Shown piece by piece: positions 17,173-26,195 of a stretch of 64,000 bases of DNA. The notes beneath the pieces were generated by a model that saw nothing but the letters and a program-made list of their open reading frames with translations, did no database searches and was not told where the DNA came from. A program made the translations under genes and the position numbers. Each line of letters opens with the position of its first letter. Position 1 is the stretch's first letter. This stretch comes from Methanolobus vulcani. GTDB lineage: Archaea > Halobacteriota > Methanosarcinia > Methanosarcinales > Methanosarcinaceae. The stretch is from the NCBI RefSeq assembly GCF_900100715.1, contig NZ_FNCA01000007.1, forward strand, positions 62,001 to 126,000, read 5' to 3'.

Positions 17173-19649
17173 TGGACACCTCTGTGATAGTGCCCTCTGG
17201 TATGGAACTCACTGACGTCACTTCCCTGCCAGATGTGTTTTGTGTCACCTGTGTAGTAAGCATCGATATTGGCCCTGTATGCCCTTGTGACCATGCCAAC
17301 GTTGTAATCATCCATATTCCTTGCATCGACCCTGAGTCTGGAAAGACCTGCTTTGATAAGCTGTGGAATATCATCCAGCAGGCAGAGTTCTCTTGAATTG
17401 AATATGTGGGTTCTACACTCTGAATCTGTTTTGATGGGGAACTCAAATCCCTTTTCATCAATAATCTCAAAACTGCCACTCTTGCATTGGGAACCACAGT
17501 TGAAACCATTCTCCTCTTTCTGTCCGAGCACACCGCCTATAAGACAGTGTTCAGACTCCATTATCTGAATCTGGCCATGTGCAATATATTCACAATCTCC
17601 ATACCTTGCAATATCAGTAATCTGTCCAAGATTCATTTCAGTTGAGAGTGTAACAGCATCGGCACCTTTTTCTTCAAGTGCATGAAGGCTGTGTTTATTG
17701 AACACATTCATGGAACTGTCAGTCAGTATTTTAAGACCTGCAGCCCTTGCAATTTCAAGGACCCCTAGATTCGCTGCAATTATTCCTTCAAATCCAAGTT
17801 CCTTTGCAAGTTTAATTGTTTCTTTCATATTCTGGAATTCTGAGTCTTTCGTAATGATTGGAGTGTGCAAATAAACAGGGACATTTTTATCAGAAGCAGA
17901 CTCGATCATAAATTTCCAGTCATTGCTTTGAAGCTCTTTAAGTGAAGCGTCAATGTAAACAAGGTCTGCTCCGCTCTTAAGTGCAGAAACGAGTTTTTCA
18001 GGACGATCAACACTAACTGAAAGCAGTATTTTTTTCTCCTCACTTTCAGTGTCAGCTTCGTTTTCTGTTTCCTCGTCTGAAATTTCAGAACTTCTATCAT
18101 ATGCCGTTCTTCTAAACTTCTCAATTATGATATTTTCCAGTTCAGCGGTGGCTTCTGTTCTTGCATTGTTCAGCTCTTTTATGGGGACGAATGCATCATC
18201 CGGCATATCAATGTCAATTTCCTGAGCCTCAAAAACAGTGTTTCCGGTTTTTGAAAGCTGCTTTCTGACATTGTCTTCTGTAGTTGGTCTTTTCTGGGAT
18301 TTCTCTACAATGTAGTCAGAAACAACAGTTGATGTATTATTTTTAGTATCAGAAAGTGAGAGTTCGAGTTTCTCCCCGATGAGTGCTTTAAACTTAATAG
18401 AAACCGGAACCTTACGTATCGGTGCAGGAGAACTGTAGGAAGCTTGCAATTCTTTCATCAGGGAATCATCAAGAGTCCTGTAAACTGTACTTCCATTTTT
18501 GGGTGGCTGGTCAAAATTGATAGTTATAATCTCTCCATTGCCTGCCTTCTTCTCAAGTATGTTCCCAATGTAGATTCCTCGAACGATTGTGCCGGCATCC
18601 CTGCTGCCTTCAAAACCAATTCCATCGCCTACTTCAAGCTCCCCTGTAAGGGTTATTTCCATTCTTTTAAACTTATTATTGTATCCGCTGACCTTGCCAG
18701 CAACAATTCCCTGATTGTGTGGTCTTTCCCGGCTCATCAGGTCTCCAGCAGGATCACCCTCAAAGTATCCGGTAGTGAACTCACGGTTGAATAACTGTTC
18801 CAGATTCTCTTTTTCTTCATCAGTAACAGAATAGTTGTCCGGGTCTTCCACAAATCTATTAATAAGGCTGCGATATATTCTCACAACGCCTGCAACATAT
18901 TCGGGGCGCTTCATCCTGCCTTCTATCTTGAAAGAATCTATTCCTGATTTTATGAGTTCAGGTAATATCTCTGAGGTATTCAGGTCTTTTGGACTCAGAA
19001 GGTAGCTTCCTTCTGTTATTATCTCCTTTCCGTCCCTTCGTAACCTGTATTGTTTGCGGCATGGCTGGGCACAATATCCACGATTGCCACTCCTGCCACC
19101 TATCATGCTGCTCATGAGGCACTGGCCTGAATAGCAGATACAGAGGGCACCATGTACGAAAGCTTCAATCTCTACTCCAGTCTCGTTTTTAATCCTTGAA
19201 ATCTCCTCAAGTGAGAGTTCCCTTGCAAGTACAATTCTCTTAACTCCCATTTCTTTCAGAGCCAGCACAGCTTCTGTGTTATGTATCGTCATCTGTGTGC
19301 TTGCATGGATCGGAAGTGAAGGGACTTTTTCCCTTGCCAGTTCCAGAAGTCCTATATCCTGCACAATGATGGCATCAGTTCCAAGTTCATCAAGGGTATA
19401 CATGAGCTCAAGTGCTTTTTCCATCTCACTATCCTTGATGAGTGTGTTCATGGTAACATAGACCTTGACACCTCTAAGATGTGCAAAGTCAAGTGCTTCC
19501 CTGAATTCCTCTATGGTGAAATTTCCTGCATATGCCCTGGCGCTGAAATCCTTTACTCCAAGGTACACTGCATCTGCTCCGTTTTCAACAGCAGCTATCA
19601 GGGATTCCATATTTCCGGCAGGAGCTAAAAGTTCGGGAGTTTTAAGCAT
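17169..19649 (-). CDS. Peptidase U32 family protein with DUF3656
   Basis: 826 residues. The first U32 domain (1-280) carries the signature EAFVHGALCICYSGQCLMSS and GNRGYCAQPCRKQY; the middle (about 370-500) is the DUF3656 region; a second U32-like half follows (CEYIAHGQIQIMESEHCLIG, FNCGSQCKSG). Its E. coli relatives RlhA and TrhP hydroxylate 23S rRNA and tRNA rather than cut proteins, and the cysteines suggest an Fe-S site. I expect an RNA-hydroxylation role, not proteolysis; this is inference. The TATA box lies only 26 bases before the ATG, so the message may be nearly leaderless. Confidence 0.85.
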   Translation of the reverse strand: MLKTPELLAPAGNMESLIAAVENGADAVYLGVKDFSARAYAGNFTIEEFREALDFAHLRGVKVYVTMNTLIKDSEMEKALELMYTLDELGTDAIIVQDIGLLELAREKVPSLPIHASTQMTIHNTEAVLALKEMGVKRIVLARELSLEEISRIKNETGVEIEAFVHGALCICYSGQCLMSSMIGGRSGNRGYCAQPCRKQYRLRRDGKEIITEGSYLLSPKDLNTSEILPELIKSGIDSFKIEGRMKRPEYVAGVVRIYRSLINRFVEDPDNYSVTDEEKENLEQLFNREFTTGYFEGDPAGDLMSRERPHNQGIVAGKVSGYNNKFKRMEITLTGELEVGDGIGFEGSRDAGTIVRGIYIGNILEKKAGNGEIITINFDQPPKNGSTVYRTLDDSLMKELQASYSSPAPIRKVPVSIKFKALIGEKLELSLSDTKNNTSTVVSDYIVEKSQKRPTTEDNVRKQLSKTGNTVFEAQEIDIDMPDDAFVPIKELNNARTEATAELENIIIEKFRRTAYDRSSEISDEETENEADTESEEKKILLSVSVDRPEKLVSALKSGADLVYIDASLKELQSNDWKFMIESASDKNVPVYLHTPIITKDSEFQNMKETIKLAKELGFEGIIAANLGVLEIARAAGLKILTDSSMNVFNKHSLHALEEKGADAVTLSTEMNLGQITDIARYGDCEYIAHGQIQIMESEHCLIGGVLGQKEENGFNCGSQCKSGSFEIIDEKGFEFPIKTDSECRTHIFNSRELCLLDDIPQLIKAGLSRLRVDARNMDDYNVGMVTRAYRANIDAYYTGDTKHIWQGSDVSEFHTRGHYHRGVQ

Positions 19650-19666
19650 GATAATCGCTCAGATGA

Positions 19667-19695
19667 GGTGAGAGTATATAAAAGCCCCTCTCACC
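19667..19695 (-). promoter_or_regulatory. TATA box inside an inverted repeat
   Basis: GGTGAGAG (19667-19674) and CTCTCACC (19688-19695) are perfect 8-base arms around TATATAAAAGCCC, which on the minus strand holds the TATA box TTTATATA (19682-19675) of the U32 gene. A protein bound to the arms would cover the TATA box. A further CTCACC lies just upstream. Confidence 0.55.
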
Positions 19696-19723
19696 AAATA
19701 TCAGAATACCTCACCAGAATAAC

Positions 19724-20431
19724 TTACTGCTTTATACAAAGATAAGTTGCCATGAACCCATTCTGATGGTCAAATTTCTCAATTCTGAAACCTGCCTGTT
19801 CGATGAGTCCTTTCATGACCCAGTCGAATGTGGAGTATTCTTCCTTGATGTGAAGTTTCATTTCATTGACAATCTCATCTCCTGATTCAGGTGGCATATT
19901 CTGGAATATCTGCAAGAAATAAGCATCAAAATCAGGAATCTTTGATGAAAAGACTACATCTTTCAGGAAGAACTTTCCTCCCTCTTTCAGCATTGAATGG
20001 ATGTTCTTCAGAGCGATAAGTTTCCAGAAGTCTGGCAGGTGGTGCAGTACAAGCTGAGTGACTACAGCATCATATTTTGTCTCACCGGAATCAAATGTAA
20101 GAAATCCTGCCTTGCTGAATCTTATATTTTCTCTCTGTCTTGACTTTACTTTCTTTTCTGCAAAATCAAGCATCCTCTGTGAAATATCCAATGCAGTAAC
20201 CTGTTTGCAATGTTTTGAAAGCTCAATGGAGAATTCACCAGTTCCGCATCCTATCTCCAGAATCTCATCATCTGGCTGAATATCGATGAGTTCACACATG
20301 TTTTTAGCTTCTTCTACAATGTTGCGGATGGTTGCCATCTTCCTGTCGTAGTTCAGGACCTCTTTTTCACTTCCGTAATCCGTTCCTATCTGGATCAATT
20401 CATCATAATACCATTCAGGTAATTCTTTCAT
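19724..20431 (-). CDS. Class I SAM-dependent methyltransferase
   Basis: About 235 residues; ATG 20431 (MKELPEWYYDEL) is preferred because GAAGGA is 6 bases upstream, while ATG 20437 is only just after it. Motif I ILEIGCGTGEFSIEL near residue 58, acidic TALDIS after it, and AVVTQLVLHHLPDF mark a Methyltransf_11/25-type enzyme. The N-terminal helix DYGSEKEVLNYDRKM is seen in several such archaeal proteins. Substrate unknown. Confidence 0.85.
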   Translation of the reverse strand: MKELPEWYYDELIQIGTDYGSEKEVLNYDRKMATIRNIVEEAKNMCELIDIQPDDEILEIGCGTGEFSIELSKHCKQVTALDISQRMLDFAEKKVKSRQRENIRFSKAGFLTFDSGETKYDAVVTQLVLHHLPDFWKLIALKNIHSMLKEGGKFFLKDVVFSSKIPDFDAYFLQIFQNMPPESGDEIVNEMKLHIKEEYSTFDWVMKGLIEQAGFRIEKFDHQNGFMATYLCIKQ

Positions 20432-20558
20432 AGGCATTCCTTCTGTGTCCTCTTATATCTTTTAAACAAATAATAAATTGTTGGTATGTCAAATTGATTA
20501 GGACACTTGTAAAATTAGCAGAAAAGTGAGGATTAAACAAGAAAGAGAGGAAAAGAAA

Positions 20559-20861
20559 TCAGTTCTTTTCCTTTTTCAGGAAAAATCTATTAAGTACAAA
20601 AAGTCCGGCAACGATGACTACCAGATAGTACAGTGATCTGAATATCGGTCTGTATTGATATTCAAACCATGTGCTGATTATTTCGCCAACTGAGAAATAC
20701 AACTGAAGCGTTGCAATGGCAATGATAATTCCCACAAGTGCAAGCATCCCATTCCTGAAATGATCTTCAGCAGTCTTTTCCTTCTTCTCCTTTTTTTCTC
20801 TTTTAGGAGCAAAACTTACTATCTCTTCATTCACTTCCACACTTTCATTTTCCTCACTCAT
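20559..20861 (-). CDS. Small membrane protein coupled to the PGF-CTERM lipoprotein
   Basis: 100 residues. The ATG overlaps the stop of the lipoprotein gene (ATGA), with GGAGGAG upstream inside that gene. Residues 1-30 are charged (REKKEKKEKTAED), followed by two transmembrane helices (GMLALVGIIIAIATLQLYF; SLYYLVVIVAGLFVLNRFF) and a short basic end. Family unknown; the tight coupling suggests a membrane partner of the lipoprotein. Confidence 0.65.
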   Translation of the reverse strand: MSEENESVEVNEEIVSFAPKREKKEKKEKTAEDHFRNGMLALVGIIIAIATLQLYFSVGEIISTWFEYQYRPIFRSLYYLVVIVAGLFVLNRFFLKKEKN

Positions 20862-21844
20862 TGCAATCTCCTCCTCACCATGTATAGTGCTGCGATAAAA
20901 CCAATTACAGCTATTGAGCCGGTAAATCCCGGACTTTCTGCTGTTTCATCATATGCAGTCTCTTCAACGGCAGAATCCCATTTGTAGTCCTCTTCCTCTT
21001 CCACCAGGAAGTCGGCTGTATTAATATTCTTATTCTGAACAAGCTGTTCTCTGTCGATTACTTTTTCCGGATTTAGCTGCACATAATCCTCGTCAGTCTT
21101 GACAATGGTGTTTCCATCCCAAACACTGATCTCTACAACGTAGTTATAAACAGAGGGAACTGTAAGATTCACGCTTATGATTGCAGTTTCTTCCGGTTCT
21201 ATCTCGCCGGAGTTTGTCCATTCTTTATCTGCAACAAGGCGTGCATCCATTTCCCTGGCCTTGATAAGTATGCGATAATCCCTGGAAGTTTCAAGTCCTT
21301 CATTTTTGAGATAAATATCATTCTGGATGACCACACTCCTGGGGTTTGTTTCCCGCACCAGAAAATCAATGGTCTGTATCTGGATTCCGGTGTCCTGCAT
21401 GTCGCTTTGCAGGGTATCAAGTCCGGAAAGTGTCATCCACTTCTCATAGCTCAGTTTTCCATCATCCATGATGGTTGTACTGATTCGGTAGTCCTCACTT
21501 TTCAGAAGGCTGATACTCTGGCTGATAGCCTTTGTTTCCCATTGTTCTATTGGTCCTATTCTTGCTTCCTGTTTCTTCTCAAGAAGTCCGGTATTTTTAT
21601 TGAATACTTTCAGGACAACAGTTGCATTACTGTCGCTGTCAGAATCCATGTTCTCTACATAAGTAGTCACATTGAGCCAGACATAAGTGCTTTTGACACT
21701 GTCTGCTGAGATCTCAATGTCTCTGATCCCCAAATTAGAGCCTTCTTGTTCATCGAAGTCACGCAGACATCCGCTGGACACTGTGAAAAAGGCGATAACA
21801 ATTAAAATAAGAATGAAACGTATGGTGTTCTCTTTCTGTTTCAT
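20858..21844 (-). CDS. Surface lipoprotein with PGF-CTERM sorting signal
   Basis: 328 residues. A signal peptide (ILILIVIAFFTVSSGC) ends in a lipobox Cys near residue 26; the C terminus has PGF, a hydrophobic helix (TGSIAVIGFIAALYMV) and RRR, the tripartite PGF-CTERM signal cut by archaeosortase ArtA. The ectodomain has two beta-rich repeats (residues about 40-140 and 155-275) resembling the CARDB-like or DUF7490 type. Having both a lipobox and an archaeosortase signal is unusual. Exact role unknown. Confidence 0.75.
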   Translation of the reverse strand: MKQKENTIRFILILIVIAFFTVSSGCLRDFDEQEGSNLGIRDIEISADSVKSTYVWLNVTTYVENMDSDSDSNATVVLKVFNKNTGLLEKKQEARIGPIEQWETKAISQSISLLKSEDYRISTTIMDDGKLSYEKWMTLSGLDTLQSDMQDTGIQIQTIDFLVRETNPRSVVIQNDIYLKNEGLETSRDYRILIKAREMDARLVADKEWTNSGEIEPEETAIISVNLTVPSVYNYVVEISVWDGNTIVKTDEDYVQLNPEKVIDREQLVQNKNINTADFLVEEEEDYKWDSAVEETAYDETAESPGFTGSIAVIGFIAALYMVRRRLQ

Positions 21845-22093
21845 TGATGTTTCCCCATGATACTACAAAACGCTACTATTTAATTATTGTTAAATATCGA
21901 TGTAAAAAATAGTATGTGACTTGTCTTTAGTCTTCTCAATGTAGGTTTACAAAATATCATTTTGAACATATACGGATTAGAGGATTGAATAAGGATTAAA
22001 GGTCATTTTAAAAGATGATGGAGTTCAAAAAAGTTGCAAAAGCTTAAATAGACTTCAATTCTTCTCTATTTACTCAAAGGGAGCACATAATGT

Positions 22094-22990
22094 ATGCAGA
22101 ATGATGATGGAAGAAGCAAAACTGCAGTAAAAGTGACTACAAATGGGATGATCTTCAATGTCTTCCTGACACTTTTTAAATTCATTGCGGGAATTACCGG
22201 GCACAGTTCGGCAATGATCGCTGATGCTGTCCATTCATTTTCTGATTTTATTACTGACATCGTGGTAATTTTCGGGCTCAAAGCCGCTGGAAAACCGGCT
22301 GACCATAATCATCACTACGGTCATGGCAAAATAGAGACTCTCTGTGCAGCCTTTGTTGGTATTGCTCTTTTTATAATTGGATTAGAGATCCTCCTGAGTG
22401 GCATGGGGAAAATACTTCTTGTAGCAAATGGAGGCAGCCTTGAGCAACCGGAAACTATTGCTCTTGTTGCTGCAGTAGTATCGATTCTTGTTAAGGAAGG
22501 GTTGTACCGCTATACACTGAATGCCGGCAGGTCAATAAAAAGTGATGCAATGATCGCAAATGCATGGCATCATCGTTCAGATGCTTTCTCTTCTGTGGGA
22601 ACAATGATAGGCATTGGAGGAGCAATAATCCTAGGAGGCAGATGGGTTATTCTTGATCCTATCGCCGCGGTCATTCTGAGTTTTTTCATATTCAAGGTTG
22701 CATTTGATATCTCTTATACAAACATCAATGAACTTACGGAAGCAGCCCTTGATAAAGATACTGTCGAAGAGATAAGTCATATTATTGTCTCTACCGAGGG
22801 TGTCAGGGACTTCCACAAGCTTAAAACAAGAAAGATAGGCAGTAACATCGCAACTGATGTACATATCCAGGTAGATAAGGACCTAAGTCTTATCGAAGCT
22901 CATGATATATGTACTGAAGTTGAGAATCGCTTACGTTCAAAGTTCGGAACGGACAGTATACTTTACATCCATTGCGAACCTGATATGTAA
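22094..22990 (+). CDS. Cation diffusion facilitator metal transporter
   Basis: 298 residues from ATG 22094; AGGGAGC is upstream, and a second ATG at 22090 opens only a four-codon frame that ends at once. Six transmembrane helices hold the metal site: DAVHSFSDFITD in TM2 and NAWHHRSDAFSS in TM5; a His-rich loop (DHNHHYGHG) lies between TM2 and TM3. The cytoplasmic C-terminal domain (about 205-298) has IHCEPD. It exports divalent metals (Zn, Fe, Mn, Co) by proton antiport. Confidence 0.92.
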   Translation: MQNDDGRSKTAVKVTTNGMIFNVFLTLFKFIAGITGHSSAMIADAVHSFSDFITDIVVIFGLKAAGKPADHNHHYGHGKIETLCAAFVGIALFIIGLEILLSGMGKILLVANGGSLEQPETIALVAAVVSILVKEGLYRYTLNAGRSIKSDAMIANAWHHRSDAFSSVGTMIGIGGAIILGGRWVILDPIAAVILSFFIFKVAFDISYTNINELTEAALDKDTVEEISHIIVSTEGVRDFHKLKTRKIGSNIATDVHIQVDKDLSLIEAHDICTEVENRLRSKFGTDSILYIHCEPDM

Positions 22991-23011
22991 TGCTGTTAAA
23001 AAATAGTTTTC

Positions 23012-23299
23012 TCAGTCTGTGCAAATACACGGATTTTGTTTGCATGTAGGGCAATGATCTGGATACTTTTCCAGAAATGCAGCTTCAAGGTCAATATCAT
23101 AGAGATTTGCCAGGGCTCCTATCCATGCGAAACAGTCTGCAAGCTCTTCCCTGATATTTTCCATATCTTCCCTGCGAATAGCTTCCGCAAGTTCGCCTAT
23201 TTCTTCCACAAGCCAGAGAGTTGTTGCAGCTGCACCTCTTCTCCTGTCGTTATGAGCGTAAAGGTCGTACATGCGTTTCTGGAACTCGGATATTTCCAC
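23012..23299 (-). CDS. MazG-type nucleotide pyrophosphohydrolase
   Basis: 95 residues. The EExxE / ExxD pattern of single-domain MazG is present: VEEIGELAEAI and REELADCFAW bind Mg. Substrate would be a non-canonical NTP or dNTP. The C-terminal tail CPTCKQNPCIC has four cysteines, probably a zinc knuckle, an addition seen in some archaeal members. The gene lies 19 bases after hisF on the same strand. Confidence 0.88.
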   Translation of the reverse strand: MEISEFQKRMYDLYAHNDRRRGAAATTLWLVEEIGELAEAIRREDMENIREELADCFAWIGALANLYDIDLEAAFLEKYPDHCPTCKQNPCICTD

Positions 23300-23318
23300 G
23301 TCTTCTCCTCCTTTTAGC

Positions 23319-24140
23319 TCAGAGCCTTACAGGAATGTCTTTTTTCTTAAGATGCTCTTTCACATCATTTACAGTGTATTCACCGAAGTGGAAAATACTT
23401 GCTGCAAGTGCTGCATCGGCTTTTCCTTTTGTGAAACCTTCGTACATGTGTTCTGGATTGCCGACTCCACCTGATGCGATGATTGGGATTTCCAGTTCCT
23501 CGGAAAGCTTTTTTGTGATCGGGATGTCAAAACCGTCATAGGTTCCATCTCTATCCATACTTGTTAGAAGAATCTCGCCGGAACCCAGTTCTTCTACTTT
23601 CTTTGCCCACTGGACAGCGTCTATCCCGGTTGGCTGCCTGCCGCCATAGATTACAACCTCATACCATGCAGGCGTTCCGTCCTCAAGCTCAATAATAGTC
23701 TTGTCAGGATTGTTCTCAACATCAAGGTTGCGTTTGCAGTCAATTGCTGTAACAATGCACTGGGCACCGAATATCTCGGATGACTCTTTGATAAGATTTG
23801 GATTTTTTACGGCTGCCGTGTTAATGGATACCTTGTCGGCCCCTGCCCTGAGGATCTGGCGTATGTCCTCTATGGAGTTAATCCCTCCACCAACAGTTAG
23901 TGGAATGAAAACCTCATTTGCAGTTCTCTCGATGACCTTGACCATTGTTCCTCTTCCTTCATGGGATGCGGTAATGTCAAGGAATACAAGCTCATCGGCT
24001 CCCTGTTCGTTATATCTCTTAGCAAGTTCCACAGGGTCTCCTGCTTTTCTCAGGTCTACGAATTCTATTCCTTTAACAACTGTTCCGCCTTCTTCATCAA
24101 GCGTAACATCAAGACATGGTATGATCCTTTTTGTGAGCAT
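23319..24140 (-). CDS. hisF: Imidazole glycerol phosphate synthase cyclase subunit
   Basis: 273 residues from ATG 24140, the usual HisF start ([12 protein letters not shown]); GTG 24161 is in frame upstream and cannot be excluded. It is a beta/alpha barrel that makes IGP and AICAR with ammonia from HisH. Catalytic Asp lies in IIPCLDV and in [10 protein letters not shown]; phosphate-binding loops are [11 protein letters not shown] and [10 protein letters not shown]. HisH is not nearby. Confidence 0.95.
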   Translation of the reverse strand: MLTKRIIPCLDVTLDEEGGTVVKGIEFVDLRKAGDPVELAKRYNEQGADELVFLDITASHEGRGTMVKVIERTANEVFIPLTVGGGINSIEDIRQILRAGADKVSINTAAVKNPNLIKESSEIFGAQCIVTAIDCKRNLDVENNPDKTIIELEDGTPAWYEVVIYGGRQPTGIDAVQWAKKVEELGSGEILLTSMDRDGTYDGFDIPITKKLSEELEIPIIASGGVGNPEHMYEGFTKGKADAALAASIFHFGEYTVNDVKEHLKKKDIPVRL

Positions 24141-24539
24141 ATGTGATTTTGTCCCTTTCACTGCATTTGATTATTTGTTTCTGCCAGAATGATGACAGAT
24201 GGTGTATTTAATAAGAAGATATCGAGTTTTTATTTAACACTTCTTGTTGTAGCTTTTGTGGTTCTGAATGAAATGGCCAAATATACAGCAGAGTAAGATT
24301 ACAAATTTTTCCGGCTATCGATGGGCGTTGTTTGTTGTATCCTCAATTTTCCGTGATGAACAAACCAGTCGTTATCCATTTTGGTACACGAAATGAAAGT
24401 GTTTTGTTATGATATTGAGTCACTGTTAATAATTCTCTATCTGATTGCAGAGTATATTTAGCGCAATCGGACTATTAATCGCAATACTTATGTGTTTATT
24501 GACCTATTATTTAAATTAACGTGTGATGGAGGTAATAAT
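24141..24539. other. Divergent intergenic region
   Basis: Nearly 400 bases between hisF and a small membrane protein gene, AT-rich with no coding-like frame. TATATTTA near 24451 and ATTTAAATTA near 24509 are possible TATA boxes for the rightward gene. I see no RNA gene or strong dyad. Confidence 0.35.
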
Positions 24540-24842
24540 TTGAATAATGAAAATATCATGCCACCTCAAAACTGGGGTTACATATGGGTTTTGTTAATAT
24601 TCTTCTTTGCATTCTCATATGTTGCTTTTATGCCTGAAGGTTTTTTTACGGCAGTAATCATGAGTATATTCGTAGCAGCTGTTGCAACGATGTGGCTGGC
24701 TCTTACACATCTTCTGTGGTTCACAGGTGGCATTCTGTACAAGATAATTGCTTTGATAATCGGTGGGCTTGTTGCTGTGCTAGTTGTTATTGTCATTCAG
24801 TTCATTTATGAAAATGTTATCCTGAGTAGAAAAGTGAGTTAA
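24540..24842 (+). CDS. Small membrane protein of unknown function
   Basis: 100 residues from TTG 24540, chosen because GGAGGT (24528-24533) is 6 bases upstream; the open frame runs back to 24492 but without support. Three or four hydrophobic helices (WGYIWVLLIFFFAFSYVAF; FFTAVIMSIFVAAVATMWLA; IALIIGGLVAVLVVIVIQF). No family recognised. Convergent with the DUF1614 gene, 6 bases apart. Confidence 0.65.
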   Translation: MNNENIMPPQNWGYIWVLLIFFFAFSYVAFMPEGFFTAVIMSIFVAAVATMWLALTHLLWFTGGILYKIIALIIGGLVAVLVVIVIQFIYENVILSRKVS

Positions 24843-24848
24843 AGGATT

Positions 24849-25556
24849 TCACACCAACAACACAGCAATAACCCCAGCCAAAAACACACCATCAAAAGTC
24901 CCCGCGCCGCCAATACTAACCACAGGTGCTCCCAGCTTTGTAATAGCTTTCATGTTCAGCAGGTCGGCTCCTATCAGAGTACCTAAAGTGCCGCTGATGT
25001 AGGCTACTGCGAAGATGAGATCGTGCTGGATGCCGGTGGTGTAGACTATCAGAATGGAACTAAAGGCAGCGGCAATTGGCGGGAGAAGCGCAGGAGATAC
25101 GATTCCTACGCCTTTAACCGGTCTTGCAACTGCTTTTGTAATGAAGGCAACCATCAGGGTTGCGTAGAGAACGTAAATTGCAGAACCCGGGAAAAGTCCA
25201 AGCAGGTAGATGGAAACAATAGTTGGTATCAGAGCACCACCTACATTGATAGCTATTGTTGTTCTCGTTTTATGAGTTTCTTTGAAAGGCACCCTGTATG
25301 AAACTCCAAAGATCTTCACATACTTGTTATTCTCGATCGGGACATTAGTTTCAATGGTTTTAAGGGGAATATTGATACTACTTCCAATAAGGGATGCAAG
25401 AAGCAGGATAAGAGCATCGTTCCATGAGAATCCAATTTTGCTGAAAGCGCTGCTAACCAGTCCATAAAAGAGCACGGAAATACTGAAAGCAAGCACAAAA
25501 GCCAGTATGATAGTGAAAACAAATGTAAAAGGATTATAGAATATCCGATGCCTCAT
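24849..25556 (-). CDS. DUF1614 family membrane protein
   Basis: 235 residues with about seven transmembrane helices. The family pattern is present: LIGSSINIPLKTIE in the first third, then an inside loop with GVSYRVPF, and glycine-rich helices at the end (GTLIGADLLNM, GGAGTFDGVFLAGV). DUF1614 occurs in archaea and some bacteria and is uncharacterised; a transporter is possible. Confidence 0.8.
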   Translation of the reverse strand: MRHRIFYNPFTFVFTIILAFVLAFSISVLFYGLVSSAFSKIGFSWNDALILLLASLIGSSINIPLKTIETNVPIENNKYVKIFGVSYRVPFKETHKTRTTIAINVGGALIPTIVSIYLLGLFPGSAIYVLYATLMVAFITKAVARPVKGVGIVSPALLPPIAAAFSSILIVYTTGIQHDLIFAVAYISGTLGTLIGADLLNMKAITKLGAPVVSIGGAGTFDGVFLAGVIAVLLV

Positions 25557-25666
25557 AGCATAATGTCCTAATTCTCAGTATATACTTTTTGTGGGTCTTA
25601 ATTACAAAAACAAAAGTAATCTCAAGCAAAATAAACAACTAATCCAGACTCTAAGAATAAAAAAGT

Positions 25667-26155
25667 TCAGGCAAATCCTGTGATCGCCTTAGAGCCTGTG
25701 AAATTCTCCTTACTGATTGCATCTTCGTTAAACACATCTTCGCTTATCAGAATAGGAGCATTATTGCGGAGTGCAATTGCGATGCAGTCACTTGGCCTTG
25801 CATCAAATTCCATACTCTTTCCATCTTTTATCAGGGTCATTCTGGCATAATAGATATTGTCCTTCTTCTCATCGATCAGTATCCTTTCAACCTCAGCCTC
25901 AAGCCTTGAAAGTATGGAAACAATAAGATCATGTGTCATCGGCCTTGGCATAGTCTCGTTTTTCAAAACAGAACTGATAGACAATGCCTCAGACTGTCCG
26001 ATATGTATCGGCATTATCATTCCGTCCTTATCCTCAAGCATCACCGCAGGCACAGCCCTGCCAAAGATGTTTATCATGTAAACACCCTTTACGGTAACTT
26101 CCTTTATGTCGCTTCCAGTGTCCATGTTATTAACAACAGCCTTCCCTTTTAGCAA
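25667..26155 (-). CDS. DUF151 / bifunctional nuclease family protein
   Basis: 162 residues from TTG 26155, or 152 from ATG 26125 (MDTGSDI); neither has a good ribosome binding site. The DUF151 core is clear: GMIMPIHIGQSEALSIS and MEFDARPSDCIAIALR. Members in plants and bacteria were described as nucleases (BFN) with DNase/RNase activity; archaeal members are untested. It follows the 5-oxoprolinase gene by 40 bases on the same strand. Confidence 0.85.
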   Translation of the reverse strand: MLKGKAVVNNMDTGSDIKEVTVKGVYMINIFGRAVPAVMLEDKDGMIMPIHIGQSEALSISSVLKNETMPRPMTHDLIVSILSRLEAEVERILIDEKKDNIYYARMTLIKDGKSMEFDARPSDCIAIALRNNAPILISEDVFNEDAISKENFTGSKAITGFA

Positions 26156-26195
26156 TATTTCCCTAAGTCCACAGATGTTTAATAAGTATCCTTAC

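Noticed and set aside
22090-22104. Four-codon frame ATG TAT GCA GAA TGA overlapping the CDF start
   Set aside because: It could be a regulatory mini-ORF but is short enough to occur by chance and lacks its own ribosome binding site.
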